Of a DNA stretch of 64,000 bases, positions 1-13,770 are shown piece after piece. The notes beneath the pieces are model-generated. The model worked only from the letters and a program-made list of their open reading frames with translations. It had not been told where the DNA came from and ran no database searches. A program made the translations under genes and the position numbers. Source of the DNA: Purshia tridentata (taxonomy: Eukaryota; Streptophyta; Magnoliopsida; Rosales; Rosaceae); assembly GCA_003254885.1 (NCBI GenBank), contig QANT01000025.1, forward strand, positions 23,877-87,876. The letters run 5' to 3'. Numbering within the stretch: position 1 is the stretch's first letter; each line of letters begins with the position of its first letter.

Positions 1-3000
1 GATATGAATGAGAACCAACCAAGCGCACGAGTGCAGCGCAGTCACAGCTTGTAATGGTCGGGTGGTGGGAAATTTGGGGTCCCATTATCTCTCTCTCTCG
101 GCCTTTTTCTTTTTATATAAATTAATATTGTAGAACAACAAAAAAAGTGGGTTTCAATAATTGAAAGGATTAATGGTTGCTGACTCTGGTTTGCCTCATT
201 CCAATTGGAATTTGCCATTTCATATACAAGAGTGTCACGTTTGTTCTCATTCAAATAATCTATCCACAAGAGCTATATAAGATCATTATTGATCAATAAT
301 ATATAATAATCTATATATTCATTCGGTGTACAAGCTAGAAGAGCTTGCTGTGAATGACACTGTGCTGCACATTATGCATGGAAACCATAAACAGAGCCAG
401 AAGAGTTCAGGTTAGACTACGTAATCTGCAATACATATATATTGTGAATCACATTCGCAATATTAACAATGTGAGCCACGCCAATTAAAAGAAACAGTTA
501 TAATTCCGCATAAGGAGATGATATATTCTATTCCTGCATGATCAGCATTTCCTAATCATATATAGAAGATTGGGCTGATGGTGATGGGGCCTTCAATCGC
601 AATTAATTCACGTGAACATTGTTTAATTATAAGCATTAAATTAATCAACAAAAAGAGTTTCGAAATGCCCCAAGAATTCTTACGAAGGATATATAAATAT
701 TGGGGGGTGGGTGTGGGAAGGAATTTGAGGAGCAAACTCCTGTATATTGATCATATGGATCATCAAGAAGCAATATATTTAACTGTATTATTGGATAGAC
801 TATATATCTAATTAATTAATAATCTATTATATATGCATTTATGGTGGTGGCTAAAAGGTTGTTCATCACCATGTTCCGGCCCACTAGATCACTTCATAGC
901 TGATTTGCTATGTACCTTTTAAGATTACAGAATGACATGTTGACAAGGCCATGTATGATGTATCACAGATTTGAAAGAAACAGTTTAGTTTAGTGTTACA
1001 CTGTTACGTACATTTCCTATATATACTATTTAGCTTTGGATTTTCAATGCCATACCACGTGGCATCGTTTACTAAGTCATACAATTCGGCGATGGACAAC
1101 TCATATGTGATGTATATCCTTTAGAAAGATCTGAGTTGCCAACTAAAAGAAGGTAGCTGGGCATGAAACAGATTAGACCCCAAAAGGTCATACAAATCCA
1201 AAAAAGCTTTGTCATTGCTTCCCATAACCTCACCCAAATATATTCCAAATGCATGAATCAATTGAATAACCCTTTTCTTTATGCACGGGAGAGGAGGTAG
1301 GTAGTTTCTTCTTACACCTTCCAAGATCAAACCCCCCTTAATTTGGAGATGTGTTGTTTTCTAATCTACATTATCAAATTTAATAAACCTATCCCTCCAA
1401 CCATCAACAATAGTATTATAAGTCCTCTAATTATCTATTTGTTAGTCAAAAGACCAATGGCCAAAACCCCCCTTTTATGGAAAGAACAGAGAAATATAAA
1501 ATTCAAACTTGACTTTTATAGTCAGCATATTTCTAATTTTTTCAATTTAAGATAATGAAGAGTGCATGGACAAGTATATATAAAGGTACGTATATACATA
1601 AATGTTTATTGGGTCTCTCAACCTAATATATAGTTTGTAAGTTTTTATGATGGATATTCAATATATAATATATAAATTATTAGGTAGCCAGCTCCGTAGC
1701 TAGAGACCCAATATGAAGTAACAAGTGCTCAAGAGTTATGGCTATATATGTTCAAATTTTGTGCTTGAGAAGGGTATGTGCCATCTTTTTCAAAAGAAAG
1801 GTCGTAAATTAATGAAGGGAATGAATAAAGTGGAGAAACAGGGACCCTCTTTAGAATTAAATTAGAGTGGAATTTAGTTGTACTTTAGACCTGCAACAAA
1901 ACACGAGGGTACGACCCACATTACATGAGCTCGTGGGAACCCTCTTGATTGGTTAGAATTTATAACTTTGAATATTTGTGTGGAAAATTCGTACGTATTT
2001 GTATGTCTTTTAGTTTTTGCTTTCTTTTTTATATTATTAATTAATGGATCACATATATATATGCTCACGAGAGATCGCCAATCCCATACGGCATACACAC
2101 CCCTTTGAATGGATCATTGGGAAAACTTGACTCCACTTTCTTTGATCATGATCACATGGCATATAATCGTCTTAGAAATTTGAAATGACTATAATAATAT
2201 CAAATTCATTCTCTCTCTCTCTTCTCTCTTTAATTTTTTTATCAGAATAATGCTCTGTTATTCCATGAGTTGTTTGTTCTTAGACCAACATTTAGACGGT
2301 AGCTAGGTAGATTCATTTTAGACCTTCACAACTCATAAGTTATAAATTAAGTAGAGACAAATTTATTTATTATGGATATGTATATTTTATATATATGTTT
2401 ATATCTTTCATCACATGTTAAGTTACGTGATAAGAGAAATATAGTCATTAAATAAATATTTTGGTTACATATAAATTTTATTAGAAAATATAATTTTACT
2501 CATTATTAATTTGGAGTACACACAAAATTAACTAAATTTAATGATTAGGCACTCTTAAAGCTAAAGGGGATCAAATTCAATAAAGAGTAAGGGAACATAG
2601 GAGCCATTCACGACCCAAAATTGTAGGAAACCACAAGACTTGAACACCAAGCATGCAACATGCCATTGAAATTGAATCATTGATCGATTATTGATGCATG
2701 CCAATATCTGAAAGAGAAAGTCACTTAAAGTTGAAACAAATTAGAAAAACAATAAAGAAAAAAGAAGAAGGTTAGTTTGGAACATTCTAAAAGAAGTTAG
2801 AAACCAAAAAGGTAACTACCTCACCGTAGCTTTTGAAACTTTGAACTTAGATGGAAACATGGGAAAGTGAATATTCACGATCTAAATATTGCATTCATAT
2901 TTTGAAAACAAGTTCCATGGTTCACGGAATTTGTTTAAATTTATTCTATGGGAAAATCGGTCTCTCAAACCCATATCTGCAGCCGATTAACTAGTAGTAA

Positions 3001-4610
3001 GATTTGGAAAAAGGTCTGCTTTTTCAACCAGCTTTATTACAACGTTTTTTTTTTTTCCTTTGGTCATGACTATATATAACAACGTTTTCCAACTATAATC
3101 ACTTGAAGCTTGAAGCCTGCAAGGGCTGTATATTTAATATACACACAGACACTCACACACACTGAATGTACAAAATATTTTTCGTTTTTCAAAATAAAAA
3201 TTTATAATGTACAGAGTTGGGTCACGTGGTTGAACAATGATATATAAGGACACATATAAGAGATATTAGATGAGGGTTGAACATAATTGTACTTATTGAG
3301 TTAAATAATATCTCTTTTGAATACTTGTAATATAATAATTAAAAACCTATACTACCATTGAGTGGTAGGAAGTAGCTTGGAAGGTACTGTAGTTTTAATA
3401 GGCCTTGATGTTAATAAGTAGCAATATATGTATAGATCTATGATTTAATTAATATATTACAATAGTTGATATCTAGCTAGCTAGCTAGATAGCTAGGCTT
3501 ACGTATATTCTACCACCCTAGCTTACCCTATTTAATTTGCAAGTAGAAGAATATGAGAGAACAACATCGCACGATAAACCATCTGGCATGCTAATAACTA
3601 TACCATCTTGTATTTTAAATTAATTACATGATTAACAAATGGATATATCATAATAAGTAATAAGTCACTTCCATTGTACTTTCAGAATCTTCCAAGCATA
3701 TTGCATGTCCTCGTGACTGTATTCTTTAACATTATTCACAGAGTTGCTGTATCGTTGATGTGTCCCAATATTAATTGCTCTTATTTGCAGGAATTCAACT
3801 ATATATTGCCAAGTGGGTTTCATTTTGTCTCTTATTATTATCAGCTAAATCATATTAATTTTATATATACTATTTTTTTGAAGATAGTATAATATGAGTT
3901 CATAAAATAAATTGGGAACCATGCAAAATGATCAGATTCGTCTAGGAAATAATAAGTTTAAGGTTAGCTACGTGATTAATGCATATGGAGAGCTGGAGAG
4001 CATATATATCACGCAAAGGCAACTAGGCAAGGGAAGGTCTAATATATAGATCTCTTGATTAGTTTAAGTCAACATCATTATAGGCCGGCCTAGCTTCCAT
4101 TACAAAATGGTTCATCAGAAATTGCAAATTCTGTAACCCTAGTGGTTTTTGGCCTTAATATATAGTTGAAAATCAATATGGTGGCCATTCATAATCACGT
4201 GAATTGATATTATTTTATATTATAATAATTTATACATCAATTATATTACAGTTAACAAATTAAAAGAATAACGTCAATGATAATTTAATCTGAAAATAAC
4301 ATTTAATTTCCCTCTATAAAAGATGATGACAACTATACAATTTTGAAAAATGGAATTTTGAATTTTTGGTACATTTTAATTTTCTGATTCTTTTTAATTA
4401 ATTTCCCTTTTTTTCCTTTCAATAAGTGCTAAAAAAATCAGCAATGAAGAAAGTAAAGATGGAAAAAAATCTCATACCGTCATTTTGTTCCAAAAATGAA
4501 GGAGCAAGCACTAAATCAGCGTCAATTTAAACGTGAAATCCATTGGGAGAATAATATCACGAGACGAGAAATTGAGAGATGGTGATGTGTGGAACCCATT
4601 CATTTTTTCT
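1..4610. other. Intergenic DNA upstream of LOG
   Basis: I see no gene here. The DNA is AT-rich with many short stop-bounded frames that resemble no protein I know. It contains a CTAG-type short repeat near 3473-3490 and a micro-insertion at 3039-3088 (listed separately). No tRNA or recognisable conserved miRNA was seen. Confidence 0.6.
3039..3088. mobile_element. Micro-insertion with 10-bp direct repeats
   Basis: The 10-mer ACAACGTTTT occurs at 3039-3048 and again at 3079-3088. Between them lies a 30-bp insert that starts with a T run and continues CCTTTGGTCATGAC. Read on the minus strand this is a short sequence ending in poly(A) inside a target duplication. One of a set in this window. Confidence 0.5.
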
Positions 4611-4622
4611 TTTTTTCTTTTC

Positions 4623-4631
4623 TATATAAAA
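4623..4631 (+). promoter_or_regulatory. TATA-like box of LOG
   Basis: TATATAAAA lies about 215 bases before the LOG start codon. It would place transcription start near 4655 and give a leader of about 185 bases. Assigned by position and sequence only. Confidence 0.45.
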
Positions 4632-4736
4632 ATGGACCAATAGGACCAATTTCATAATTCCCTCAACTTTTGGCAATGGCTTTCATAGCGATGGCCGACT
4701 GCTGAAAACAACAAACACATTCACGTTAAGCAGCGA

Positions 4737-4782
4737 CTCTCTCTCTCTCTCCCTCTCCCTCTAACTCTCTCTCTCTCTCTCC
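4737..4782 (+). repeat. CT microsatellite in LOG 5' leader
   Basis: Interrupted (CT)n tract just upstream of the LOG start codon, probably in the 5' UTR. Similar GA/CT tracts sit in the presumed leaders of the first polygalacturonase gene and the membrane-protein gene. Confidence 0.8.
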
Positions 4783-4841
4783 AACAATTCCGATTCAAGC
4801 AAAGCAAAGCCCATATATTATTTTCAGCCCTTTTCTCTCTA

Positions 4842-6683
4842 ATGGAGAATCAGCAACAACAACAGGCTCCAATGAAATCAAGATTCAAGCGTATCTGTGT
4901 TTACTGTGGTAGCAGTGCTGGCAAGAACCCAAGCTACAAGCTTGCTGCTATTCAACTTGGCAAACAAATGGTATGGCATCGTTACTTTTTCCTCTTAATT
5001 TGTAATTCTTATGTAGGGATTTTTTAGTTCCCTTTCATTTTGAATAAAGGCCTAAACTTTATGTGTCATTCTTGAAGTTATTCCAAGATTTTGAGGTACC
5101 CAGTTGCTTGTTACTTTGAGAATTCACATTTCCAGTGACACCCAAAAACATTTTCATTTTTCATTTCACTATGATGTTGTTGCTATGTTTTTGAGGGATT
5201 AATGAAATTTGAAGGCATTTTTGTTTTTGAATTCTCTATCATTCTAATCCGAATTCAAGCTAGTACCTTTCGGATCAAGGAAAATTAGAAAATGGGAGAG
5301 GGGTCAGAGACATGTGTATTGCTTTTCTCTTCTAATTTTATGCTGCTGGAAACTTGGAACAATTGATATTGAATAATTGAGAAAAATGGTGAATGATTGA
5401 ATAGACCAGCATAATTATAGTGTTTATGTTGGCGTGAATGTTGGGTTTATGTAATTATATATACAAGTTTGAATGAAGCACGTCAGTTATTAATATAAAA
5501 AGTTGCAGGTTGAAAGAAACATTGACTTGGTTTATGGAGGAGGGAGCATTGGGTTGATGGGTCTGGTTTCCCAAGCTGTCTATGATGGTGGTCGCCACGT
5601 GTTGGGGTAACTTATACCACTTGCTCTCTCTTTCTCTAATGCTCTGTGGCTCTCAAGCTCTCTGCTTCCTATAAGATTTTTTATTAATCTCTTTTTGTTT
5701 TTTTATGCAGAGTAATTCCCAAGACTCTTATGCCAAGAGAGGTATTTCAATTTCTTACTTCTGTAACTTATAATTCATGGCATGTAATTAACTGGTTGAG
5801 TAGAGGGATGATCATGTCGAAGTAAAGAAGAGAAAAACCATTTTGGAAGTTTATAATTCAAATCAAATTAATCCTCAAGATCGAAGTGGTTGCTTATATA
5901 TTTGTATATTATATACAATCTCAGATCACAGGAGAGCCAGTGGGAGAAGTAAAAGCTGTATCAGGCATGCACCAACGCAAAGCAGAAATGGCTCGCCAAG
6001 CTGATGCATTCATTGCCTTGCCAGGTATATATTATTATATCATTATCACAGTAATAAAAATAACTTACATGTAACAGGTTGTATACGACATATATCTCTC
6101 ACACATGAATCAAATGTTGATGTTGTTTACAGGTGGCTATGGTACCTTAGAAGAACTCTTGGAAATTATCACTTGGGCTCAGTTGGGAATCCATGATAAG
6201 CCGGTAAAATATTCAAAAGAAATTGAATTGAATTTCTTATTTATGGAACATCAAACATGGATATGTTGAATTTACTCTGAATATTTTGATGCAGGTGGGG
6301 TTGTTGAACGTGGATGGCTACTATGATTCACTTTTGTCATTCATAGACAAGGCTGTGGATGAAAATTTCATAGAGCCTGCAGCCCGTCACATTATTGTGT
6401 CTGCCCAAACTGCCCAGGAACTTATGTGCAAGCTAGAGGTACATTAAGTAATTTTATAATCCCCTACGGCCCTACTCATCACCATGTTATCTCTTTTTAT
6501 CTGACGTGTCTCACTAGCCAACATCACATCACTATAACTATTGTTTATGGTCAATGCAAAATGATTACATCTGAGCCCTCCATTAATCTCTTTGACCAGG
6601 AATATGCTCCCAAGCATTCTGGACTAAATTGGGAGATGGAGCAACAACTGGGCTACACTGCAAAGTCAGACATTGCTCGTTGA
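4842..6683 (+). CDS. LOG: LOG cytokinin riboside 5'-monophosphate phosphoribohydrolase
   Basis: Converts cytokinin riboside monophosphates directly to free active cytokinins by releasing ribose 5-phosphate. It is a cytosolic or nuclear enzyme of the lysine-decarboxylase-like LOG family. Seven exons: 4842-4970, 5509-5606, 5711-5741, 5925-6024, 6133-6203, 6295-6438, 6600-6683. All have GT..AG borders and join in frame to 218 residues, the usual LOG length. Visible motifs are CGSSAG near residue 22, GGGSIGLMG near 55, MHQRKAEMA (R104) and [10 protein letters not shown] (119-128, E127). The last two carry the catalytic Arg and Glu of the family. The C-terminal WEMEQ tail resembles Arabidopsis LOG1/LOG3. 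The first ATG opens a Gln-rich start and a CT-rich leader precedes it. No break seen. Confidence 0.95.
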
Positions 6684-8200
6684 CATGTCCATCAACTTCA
6701 ATTATATATACATTTCCATTGCCATGAGTATGTCGTGGAGGGTTTATGACCGTAGATTACAACAGATCACTCTAAAATACACAGGACCAGTCAGACATGT
6801 AGATGTGAACTCCATTAGAAAAAAAGTGCCAACAACAGTTGTTTTAATTAGCTGTGGATCATGCTTTGAATTTCTTTTATATTTTTTTCTTGTGGAGTTT
6901 TTGGTTTAATTTTGTCAATTAGAATCTGACCTGGATCAAAAATTCCAGTGATTTGATTATCAGTTCCCTCATGTCGGTTATTCATGATCTTTGTATATTT
7001 TATTTATTTAATTCATATAAACATCAAGAAGTGATGGTCTTTGCATGTTGCTTTCACGACAAAGAAAGACTGATAGTGACGGAGAAAACTACATAAAGAT
7101 GAACTCACGAACAAGAAAAAGGGTACACCTCACATTACAAGAAATTCATTTGTCTTCCGAGTGAAGAAGAACATGTCGATTTTAATTAACTAATTGTTAT
7201 TATTATAGTGCTATTTCACTGTACAATATTATTTAGGGTGGTGGGTTGGTTGGTTTGGTGATTAGGCTACGTTGAGTCATGAAAGGACACCTGTCCTGGA
7301 CCGTACCATTCAGAAGCTGACTAGTGTACAAAAGGAATGAGGAAATTAATGGTGGAAACCAATTTGAAAGGTGTTATTGGGCCATGGCATTATTGCAGAT
7401 GAGAGCCAAGGGACAATGTACTTGTTAGAGCCCACGTGGGTATTGCATTTTGGCCAAGGCTAAGCATTTAATTCAGACGCAGAAGTGGGGAAACCTCCAT
7501 TTGTGTGGTTAATTCCAAAAATAGATAAGCATCAACCTGCCAGTGTCACGTGACTCTGTAAAAACATGCTTGTCATTATGCAATTCCTTATCTTCTGCAA
7601 TAATGTATCACTGCCTTCGTCACTCTCAACTTAACCTTTTCTTTAGGCAAAAACTAGGAATCCAAATTAAGTGTATTACTTAAGCTTAGCTTAGAGATTT
7701 ATGATTCTTGCCTCTTATAGCGATATGATTTTAATTTAAAATCTTATGGAATTCACATAACATAAACGATAGGGGAAAAAAATTATTTTGGTTTGGTCAT
7801 ATGTTTTATATTTGCTGTAATAATAGGGCATTTTGTACTCAATATAAAAAAATTTTTTGGTCTGAAATTAAAACTAGTTACTTGTTTAAGCTCTGAGTTT
7901 TACTCAAAAACGACAAAAATCATGTATGTAAACCTTTAATTTGATTTTCAACAAAAATTTAAAGAAATCCCAACCTTAAAGTTCAAACCCTAAAATGTTG
8001 TGAATCTTGGTATCTTTAGTAATAAATACGAAAATAAAAATAAATTAATTCACTCAAATCAAAACTTATTGTTGCATGGATGAAGAGAATTCCACCTATA
8101 TATGCATAGAATCAAGTTTATGGTTCAGAAATAAATTCTTAATTCTACAAGGAATTAGAGTTTGCGATAGGTGACCAACAAAGTGCAGCCAGAGTGGCAA
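6684..8200. other. Spacer between convergent LOG and endoglucanase genes
   Basis: Contains the LOG 3' UTR (the first few hundred bases) and AT-rich DNA with no coding signal that I can support. Confidence 0.5.
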
Positions 8201-8449
8201 GTGAATATTACATCTGAACTTTACAAAAAAAAAACACGCAACCCAAAAGGCTCAGATCTTGAGCGAAGAACCCAAAATCACAAATCAGACTTCACTTTGT
8301 AAAGCAAACTCTACTACAGCACTAAAGTGAATATTACATCTGAACTTTACAAAAAAAAACACGCAACCCAAAAGGCTCAGATCTTGAGCGAAGAACCCAA
8401 AATCACAAATCAAACTTCACTTTGTAAAGCAAACTCTACTACAGCACTA
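8201..8449. repeat. Two-copy tandem duplication, about 125 bp
   Basis: A near-identical segment beginning GTGAATATTACATCTGAAC occurs at 8201-8326 and 8327-8449. Differences are a short A-run length and single substitutions, so the duplication is recent. It lies just 3' of the endoglucanase stop codon, so it may fall in that gene's 3' UTR. Confidence 0.9.
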
Positions 8450-8513
8450 CATTTTGTATAGAATCAGGTCATGCATACACCAATATATAATACAAACACG
8501 TGTACTTAGGACT

Positions 8514-11500
8514 CTAGGTGAAGGATTTAACTGCTGAAGAGGTGGTGACTAAACTTGATAGAAGGCCAACTATGACGGCACTGTTATATGTGCTTGGCTC
8601 GCCTTGCATGGAGTTGTTCCGGGAATCCACGTATGTTTCGTTTAGAAATGGACCACCCACAAGTGCTCCAACAGCTACATTAGGATTGGGCTCAGTTGAG
8701 TCAAGGTACTCGAAGCCTTCACTGCAGCTAGGACTCTTATCAGCTGGGATAGAAGCTCCTCTATGGTGAACGTATTGTGGATATTTATCCCCATACCCAA
8801 CAAGATAGCTCATTTTCATTGTATTGTCGCCCAAGACATAATCAGCCTATAAAATTAGAAAGGAATAGCAACTTCTGAAGGGTTATTGGCTGCTCGTTGC
8901 TAAAACATCTATTACATCTATGCAACATTGCCTTAAGATAAATCAGAGAGCATACCTGATTTAAAGCAAATCTCCGAATATCTGATGGCTTAAAAGAATC
9001 TCCATTACAGGTTAATTTTGCTGTCCGAGATGTAAGCATGTAGTCACTGTAAAGAGCAGCCAGGAAAGCGGAAGCAACAGGATGCTGCAGAGCATTCCAT
9101 TGACTGACCCATATAAGACCATCTGCATTGTGGCGACGGATGGTAAGCAAAGGAGAACAAGAGATGCCAGAAATAGAACGCAATAATTCAACTCAAACTG
9201 ATCCAGATAGAGCACATTCAAACCATTCTAGGAGATTAGCGTATGGTGCATATAGGCTAATAAGACTGAAAGGAAAACTATGTTTTCAACTCTGGACATG
9301 CACTTGATAGCTTGGAAATGTTTGAAATCGTAATGCTCACACATCTTTGTTAGGACTTCATGCTACTCAACTAGTCTAAGAAAAATATCAGTATCTTTTG
9401 TATAATAGGAAGCAATTGTGTTTATAGAGTCTATTCACTTTATAGCTGCAACTCAGGTATTATATAAAACGTAGTGGAATTTGTCTAGGGAGGCTGCTGA
9501 ATTGGCAAGTTATAAAGACTTTAATGGTTATTGATAACATCTTAGATTAAATGATGTATTAGAATTTATAGTTGACATAGTTCTGGGAAGACATCAAATG
9601 GAAATTTTGGCTTTTTTCAGTACTGATAACTAATCTGGAGGCAGGAAAAATTCTCATGCTTTAGAAACCAACAAGGGAGAGACATGCATGATTATCCATG
9701 TAATATGACAGTTAAGAAGAATAATACCCTTTGTTCTGCTGCTTGTGGCTGTCGGAGATTTTGGCAGGAGACCACACATAACAGCCTCAGCTGTTTTCCT
9801 GTACTTTTGAAGGCCAGAATTGTCTGACATGTCTTGCCCACCAAAGAAGGTCAACCTGGATAGCAAAACCTGCATGAAAATTGCAGAATTATTCACACAA
9901 CTGAGAGAAGAATTTTACTTATGGTAGATTGGCAACATATCTTGCAAATGTAAGTCCTACAAATATTGTTATTATAATAATCTAGAAGAACAAGACATTG
10001 TCAAATCATACGTTTAGCTTAGAGGAGGCAAAGCCAGGTCAGTACACAGAATTTCATTAGAAATTTAGAATGGCAGGTTTCTCTGGAAATTTTCAGTTTA
10101 CTTTGGCATAAACAACAGTTTAAGCATAGCATTAGGTCTCTTTACCATGATCCTCAGTCATAAGAGAACAATACAAAAGGAAAAAGAGAGGATAGTTCTC
10201 AACATATTGCTTGCAACTTTACTAATGTCAGGATCTCTTTACTGTCTTTATCAATAAAATCTTTTAGCTGCTCTAATGTGCAACTGAAGAACCTGAGTCC
10301 TCCCTATAATGGTTGATGGTTGGCCTAGAAAGAAGTACATACCTGGGTTCCTGCAAGCTTGTTATCCCAACTGAACCACGTTGGCTCATCCCATTGAGCA
10401 AAATCTTCTCCGTTCTCCCCTGTCACATATTCAAGGTACGACTTATCCCCTGTTGCATGATAAAGCCAGCCAGCTGCCCATAAAAGCTCATCTCCATATC
10501 CTGTTGAATTGTAAAAGTTCTGGACCTCGGGGATGCTTTCACTGTAAGAGACTCTGTATTTGTCGGCAAACGTGAATAATTGTTTGGCATGCTTAAGAAG
10601 TGTGTCTGAATATTTGGAATCACTTTTCTTAAACACCAGAGATGCAGAAGCCATAGCAGCTGCCGTTTCAGCTGCAACCTCTGTTCCTGGAGAAGATGTG
10701 TTGACCTGTATGAGTGGCCTCTTCTCAGTCATGTCTTCAGGCCTGGTCCAACAGCTATGGTCCTTTTTAGGGTCACCCACCTGCCCCAGAATTTAAAATT
10801 GGTAAACAAAACACATTTCAAAAACATTTCTTGTAATGAAATGGTTCCACATTCAGGCACTGGTTATCCTACGCAGTAGTACTATCAGAATCATACAACA
10901 ATTGTAGGTTCAAAAGGAAAATTTTCAATTGAACTCCATCATAAACACTAATATTCTTGACAAAGCATTAGGCAGAAAGATGAGCATTGATAAGGTATAT
11001 AAACCTGAATGTAGAGCACATTTTCTGAAGGATGAGCATTGATGAGGTAGTCAGTGATCCACTTGAGGGAGTCTTGAGCAGGTTCTAACTGATTCACCAC
11101 ATCCATCTGATCACCATACTCAAGAATGGCCCAAGACAACACCGTGGCAGTGAACGCCATGGGAAGACCAAACTTCATGTGATCCCCAGCATCATACATT
11201 CCTTTCGACAAGTCCAACTTGGCTTCGCTTCCATCTTTCAGACCCGAATCCCCTCTCCACGATATCTTATTGTTTTCCAACTTCCCAGCTACCACAACAT
11301 TAAAAGTCAAATTAATTAGCAATTGGGTAATTAATCCAACAAATAATGTGAATCAACTAAAACAGTTACTAATTATAATACATTGCAAATTCAAAATGTG
11401 AGAGAGAAAAGAGAGTACATTTTTGAACATCGAAGAATTGCACAGCGACTTTGAGAGCGTTGGAGTATTTCTGGGCAATGGCGCCGGGAGGCCCTGGAAC

Positions 11501-11635
11501 CGGAGCCGCGTCGTCGTCGTGGGAGCTTTTGATTTTGTGTCTGATTAGGAGTACTATGCCGGTAACCACGAAAGCCAAGACTACCAACGCCACGAGCCAT
11601 CCGCACCATCCCTTGGACCCAGATTTAGCTGTCAT
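8514..11635 (-). CDS. GH9B7: Membrane-anchored GH9 endo-1,4-beta-glucanase
   Basis: Hydrolyses internal beta-1,4-glucan bonds in the cell wall or secretory path. Six exons in transcript order: 11635-11419, 11288-11005, 10780-10343, 9869-9728, 9122-8956, 8846-8514, joining in frame to 526 residues. A hydrophobic stretch near residues 13-32 follows a short basic start and would make a signal anchor. GH9 signatures are present: YDAGDHMKF (D105, D108), VHHRGASIPAD (H443/H444) and DSRNN..GEPSTYN (D490, E499). No carbohydrate-binding module. It matches what I recall of Arabidopsis endoglucanase 10. A TTG 21 bases further upstream is in frame, but the first ATG is at 11635. The symbol is by resemblance. 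Confidence 0.95.
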
Positions 11636-11699
11636 TTTTGAGCTCAAACCAGCCAACCAAACACAACACTAGAGGAGTAGAAGAGATCTATCTACCACA

Positions 11700-12790
11700 T
11701 TGTGACAATGGGGATCTGGGTTTTGGGGAAGAATTTATATTTGCGGATGAAAATGTGGTTAATATTTGGAACAGACTCTTCTAATTGGGAATTTGGTAAA
11801 AGATTGGCGCTCGTCGAATCGGAAGTTCGGAACTCAGATTTTTGTTTTCTTTCTTTGTTTATTGTTTTGTTTGTTGGACAGGACATTGCACCGACAAAGC
11901 TGCAAGGTTTGTTTATTTTCGCCGTCTTTTACGTTATTGAATGACGAAAATACCCCTCATTACTAGCTAGCTGGCTGGGAAATTAAGCTGGGATTGCCAC
12001 TTGGCAGTTTGTGGCTAGCTAGATGCTTAGATCTGTGATAGACGAAGTCAAAAGTGACCAAGACTCGAATCCGCCGTTGATTTCCCGAAGGACTGGAAGA
12101 TTTTGACCGTTAAACTCACCACCGACAGAAGGGTGAAACAAATTGACTGCGGATCTTAAAAGCCCTTTTTAAGCTTTTTGGTTTTTTCTGGTGCAACTGT
12201 GTAGTGGAGTAGCGGACGATCTAGATTCGGTTAATGGGTTGTTGTCAGATCTGATGGGTTGATGGACCAGTCCTTTCATTTTGTTTGGACAAATAATTAT
12301 ACAATTAATTAAAAATGATGCTTGAAAGATTCGACAAAATTAATTGGACCACATTCATGAATTACATTGTTTATCACAACACAGGCTAGCGGTGAAACTC
12401 TGTATTTGTATGGTTGGACCTCACTCACTTAGTCACGTGTATGAGTTATTCTTATACTATATTGTTCAGCACTTCAATTATACAAAAGAATTCACTTATA
12501 TAGCTGAGTTATGCTTTTATTAGTGGCATGGCATGATATAAAATGAGGTACAAGCATGTGATCGAAATAGTCAGGTTAATTTTAACATAATTAAGTAATT
12601 TCCCAATCATGAAGCAGATTGGATGGTTAGATCTTTAAGTTTTCAAACAATAATGCAGCTTGAAGTTGGTAATATGATTCATATAACTATTAATTCATGA
12701 ACCATATCAATCGATCACTCATGAAAAATAAAGGCCAACCCAACAAACACAAACACTTAACTCCTCAATTTCAACTTGATTTTTTAAACA
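11700..12790. other. Upstream region of the endoglucanase gene
   Basis: Promoter-side and intergenic DNA. Short open frames exist but none has recognisable protein character. No repeat boundary was found. Confidence 0.45.
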
Positions 12791-12799
12791 TGGCCATGA

Positions 12800-13770
12800 A
12801 GAGGGCAAAACAAAAAAAAAAGGAATTGTACAACTAGTAATGGGTCAAAATTACCAGAGCAAAGATTTGTTAAATTAAAACACAAAAAAATGGCTCAGCC
12901 AAATATTATATGCACCTGCAGCTAGACAAACCCAATAAGAAAGCCAGCAAGTGAAACAAATAATTAGCAATCCAAAACAGCCGCACCAGATCAAAAACTG
13001 CTGCAAGTCCAATCCAATTTAATAAAAGTTGGAGTTGCTCAAGCCTCTCAAGGTATATATTGAAAATTTCTGCTTTTTAATTAATAAATGTGCATAGATA
13101 CTACAGAATGGTCATCTGATGATCGTCAGGGAGATCATCAATACTAAAATTCATCAATTGGTCATCTGATGATCGTCTTCTTGTTGCTGATGATGGTGAC
13201 GGTGATCTTTTTGATCTTTTTTAAGTGATGGACATGATCAGAGGCCAGTGCTCCAAGGGACGACCAAGATCTACTCAACACATAGGCAAAACCGTCCAAA
13301 TAATCCGATGGCCAAGATTATGACACATCATCTAGCATAATTATTATTTTTATTTTTATTATTTTCAAAGCTGACAGTCACTTGTTTCCAAACCTTAGTA
13401 GAAACGTAAGCAAAAGGGTAATTTTATTAAATATACCCTTTAATTAACAAATTAATTAAAGGGTATATTTAATAAAATTACCCTAAGCAAAATTGTTCAA
13501 ATTCTCAATTCCTCAAACTGAAAGTCCCAATCTGTCAACAAAGTTAGCAGTAAAGTCCCAATTTTTCAACAAATTTAGTAAAGTCCCAATCTTTCGACAG
13601 ATGTAGCAGAAAATAGGAAGCATTCAGTCCGATCCCAACTCACAGATAACAAAAACTCAAAAAGAGACTGGAAAACAGAGTGAGAAAGTGAGAAAACCAC
13701 CAAGAGGAAGACGACGACGGCGACAAGAATGGATTTGGCGACCACGAAAATGAAATAAGAAATGCGGAGA
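12800..13770 (-). pseudogene. F-box gene relic (gene body deleted)
   Basis: 12800-13110 resembles the 3' flank of the intact F-box gene (about 17070-17470), including the shared GCTCAAGCCTCTCAAGGTAT. 13125-13270 resembles its 5' coding end (about 18895-19010), including the GGGAGATCATCAATA stretch. About 1.4 kb of gene body present in the intact copy is missing between them. 13490-13770 matches the intact gene's upstream region (19310-19680). An 18-bp direct repeat, GGTCATCTGATGATCGTC, sits at 13110-13127 and 13160-13177. This is a deleted paralogue, later split by a foldback element. Confidence 0.75.
13407..13492. mobile_element. 68-bp foldback MITE with 9-bp target duplications (Mutator-like)
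   Basis: A perfect 31-bp inverted repeat starting GGGTAATTTTATTAAATATA occupies 13416-13446 and 13453-13483, with a 6-base loop. It is flanked by the 9-mer TAAGCAAAA at 13407-13415 and 13484-13492. A 9-bp duplication is typical of Mutator-superfamily transposons. The element is almost all terminal repeat. Confidence 0.85.
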
